NCBI GenBank assembly: GCA_963975265.1
Contig: CAXBGT010000248.1
Span: 1 to 7,041 of the forward strand
Origin: CAJXUU01 sp963975265
Lineage (GTDB): Bacteria; Bacteroidota; Bacteroidia; Chitinophagales; Saprospiraceae
Direction of reading: 5' to 3'
Length of the DNA stretch: 7,041 nt
The notes below the pieces were generated by a model. It saw nothing but the letters and a program-made list of their open reading frames with translations. It did not search any database and was not told where the DNA came from. Every line of letters starts with the position of its first letter. Position 1 is the stretch's first letter. Of the stretch, positions 6,068-7,041 are shown piece after piece. Both the position numbers and the translations under genes were made by a program.

Positions 6068-6949
6068 ATGACAAACAACATTTTTAAATTAATGGTACTT
6101 GGATTCGCAATGATCATGGTTTCTTGCGGAGACGACGATAAGACAACAGACAATCAATTGACTCTAAACCTTGCAGGATTAGCAGATCTTGGAAGCGATT
6201 ATGCATACGAAGGGTGGATCTTGGTCGATGGGTCTCCAAAAACAACAGGTGTATTCACTGTAGATGTTGACGGGATTGCTTCTAAAACATCATTCGAAGT
6301 TTCAGAAGATGATTTAGAAGATGCGACAGCGTTCATTCTAACAATAGAACCTTCTCCAGATTCTGATCCTGCACCAAGTGCAGTACATATTCTAGCTGGA
6401 GATTTCTCAACTGATAATGCGGCGTTGACCGTTTCTCATAGTGCGGCTATAGGAACAGACTTCACAGCTTCGACGGGTAGATATATATTAGCTACTCCAA
6501 CCGACGGAATGGACAATAACGAAGAAAGTGGAGTGTGGTTTCTAGATAATTCATCAGGATCTGCAGTAGCTGGACTAACTATTCCTACTCTTCCTGAAGG
6601 ATGGGCATATGAAGGATGGGCAGTGATCGATGGTACGCCAGTAACAACAGGAACATTCATTTCAGCTTCAGGAGTGGATGCGGCATCGACGTTTAGTGGT
6701 TCAAATCCTGGTCCTGGATGTCCAGGAGAAGATTTTGTTCAGAATGCACCATCGGGGTTGACATTTCCAACAAACCTCCAAGGAGCAACTATAGTAGTGT
6801 CTGTTGAGCCAGTGCCGGATAACAGTCCTACACCATTCTTACTTAAACCACTAGTAGGTATGACAGCAGCTGACGCACCAGTGCACTCAGTACTTGATAT
6901 GGCAAATAATGCAGCAGCTACCAATCCAACTGGTACTGCTTCTAAATAG
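6068..6949 (+). CDS. Surface lipoprotein with two RskA-C-like (anti-sigma-K) domains
   Basis: This 293-residue protein has a lipoprotein signal peptide ending MIMVSC, with Cys20 as the lipidation site, followed at once by GDDDK. Acidic residues just after the Cys resemble the lipoprotein export signal that sends Bacteroidota lipoproteins to the cell surface. The mature part holds two related domains. The first has YEGWILVDGSPKTTGVF (47-63) and TIEPSPDSDPAP (92-103). The second has YEGWAVIDGTPVTTGTF (181-197) and SVEPVPDNSPTP (245-256), about 134 residues later. This pattern (Tyr-x-x-Trp-x-x-x-Asp-Gly, Gly-x-Phe, then Glu-Pro-x-x-Asp/Gly-x-x-x-Pro) resembles the C-terminal extracytoplasmic domain of the anti-sigma factor RskA. 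There is no zinc-finger anti-sigma domain or TM helix, so it cannot itself hold a cytosolic sigma factor. The segment TGRYILATPTDGMDN (136-150) and GVWFLD link the copies. It follows the sigma/anti-sigma pair by 142 bp. A role in the same sensing pathway is inferred. Confidence 0.82.
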   Translation: MTNNIFKLMVLGFAMIMVSCGDDDKTTDNQLTLNLAGLADLGSDYAYEGWILVDGSPKTTGVFTVDVDGIASKTSFEVSEDDLEDATAFILTIEPSPDSDPAPSAVHILAGDFSTDNAALTVSHSAAIGTDFTASTGRYILATPTDGMDNNEESGVWFLDNSSGSAVAGLTIPTLPEGWAYEGWAVIDGTPVTTGTFISASGVDAASTFSGSNPGPGCPGEDFVQNAPSGLTFPTNLQGATIVVSVEPVPDNSPTPFLLKPLVGMTAADAPVHSVLDMANNAAATNPTGTASK

Positions 6950-6962
6950 TAAATAGTTATTT

Positions 6963-7041
6963 TCAAACGGTTTAGGTTTGAAAAACTCAAACGGTTTAGG
7001 TTTGAAAAACTCAAACGGTTTAGGTTTGAAAAACTCAAACG
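6963..7041. repeat. Perfect 24-bp tandem repeat array, reaching the window edge
   Basis: Three identical 24-bp units lie at 6963-6986, 6987-7010 and 7011-7034, followed by the first seven bases of a fourth (7035-7041). Each unit begins TCAAAC and contains GTTTGA seven bases later, an inverted repeat, followed by AAAAAC. GTTTGA is also an inverted match to the TCAAAC of the next unit, five bases away, so arms can pair within or between units. The first unit pairs as TTTTCAAAC/GTTTGAAAA (9 bp). On the minus strand each hairpin is followed within one base by five Ts, as in a terminator. The array starts 13 bases after the lipoprotein stop codon. True copy number is unknown because the window ends inside it. 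Confidence 0.95.

Noticed and set aside
6739..7038. Minus-strand frame beginning with SFSNLNRL repeats
   Set aside because: The 8-residue repeat is only the translation of the 24-bp DNA array, and the rest is antisense to the lipoprotein gene.
6963..7041. CRISPR array
   Set aside because: The units abut directly with no unique spacers, so this is a tandem repeat.

Overview
The window looks like chromosomal DNA of a Bacteroidota bacterium, probably a marine Saprospiria- or Flavobacteriia-like lineage. The DNA is AT-rich. No start codon has an obvious Shine-Dalgarno sequence; most are preceded by A-rich stretches. TAnnTTTG-type -7 boxes appear upstream of the sigma gene. The lipoprotein at 6068 carries a CGDDD motif after its signal peptide, like the acidic surface-export tags of this phylum. 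The ECF sigma / membrane anti-sigma / outer-membrane-barrel arrangement is also typical of the phylum. The exact taxon cannot be fixed by eye.

Left part (1-2163, minus strand). A Cys/Pro-rich lipoprotein gene with a C-terminal carboxypeptidase-regulatory-like domain runs off the left edge. It is interrupted by two apparent single-base deletions and is annotated as a pseudogene, or a sequence-error candidate. Upstream of it lies an intact HD-domain phosphohydrolase of the YpgQ/YedJ type. Further upstream, at 2029-2061, is an intrinsic terminator that points leftward, but no recognisable gene feeds it.

Middle (2164-3686, plus strand). One 12-helix MFS transporter resembling the FucP/FHS sugar permeases is preceded by a possible 25-codon hydrophobic leader ORF that ends 2 bases before its start. 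A clear plus-strand terminator follows.

Right part (3687-7041, plus strand). An ECF sigma factor overlaps by 8 bp a membrane protein with a short cytoplasmic anti-sigma-like segment, one TM helix, a roughly 187-residue low-complexity periplasmic linker and a C-terminal beta-barrel-like domain. A hairpin and about 140 bp later comes a predicted surface lipoprotein built from two copies of a domain resembling the extracytoplasmic C-terminal domain of the anti-sigma factor RskA. The inferred picture is an envelope-sensing module: a sigma factor held by a membrane protein that may physically link inner and outer membranes, followed by a lipoprotein that is its target, its partner or an independent gene.

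The window ends inside an array of perfect 24-bp tandem repeats, each containing a TCAAAC/GTTTGA inverted repeat. No rRNA, tRNA, complete insertion sequence or CRISPR array is visible.
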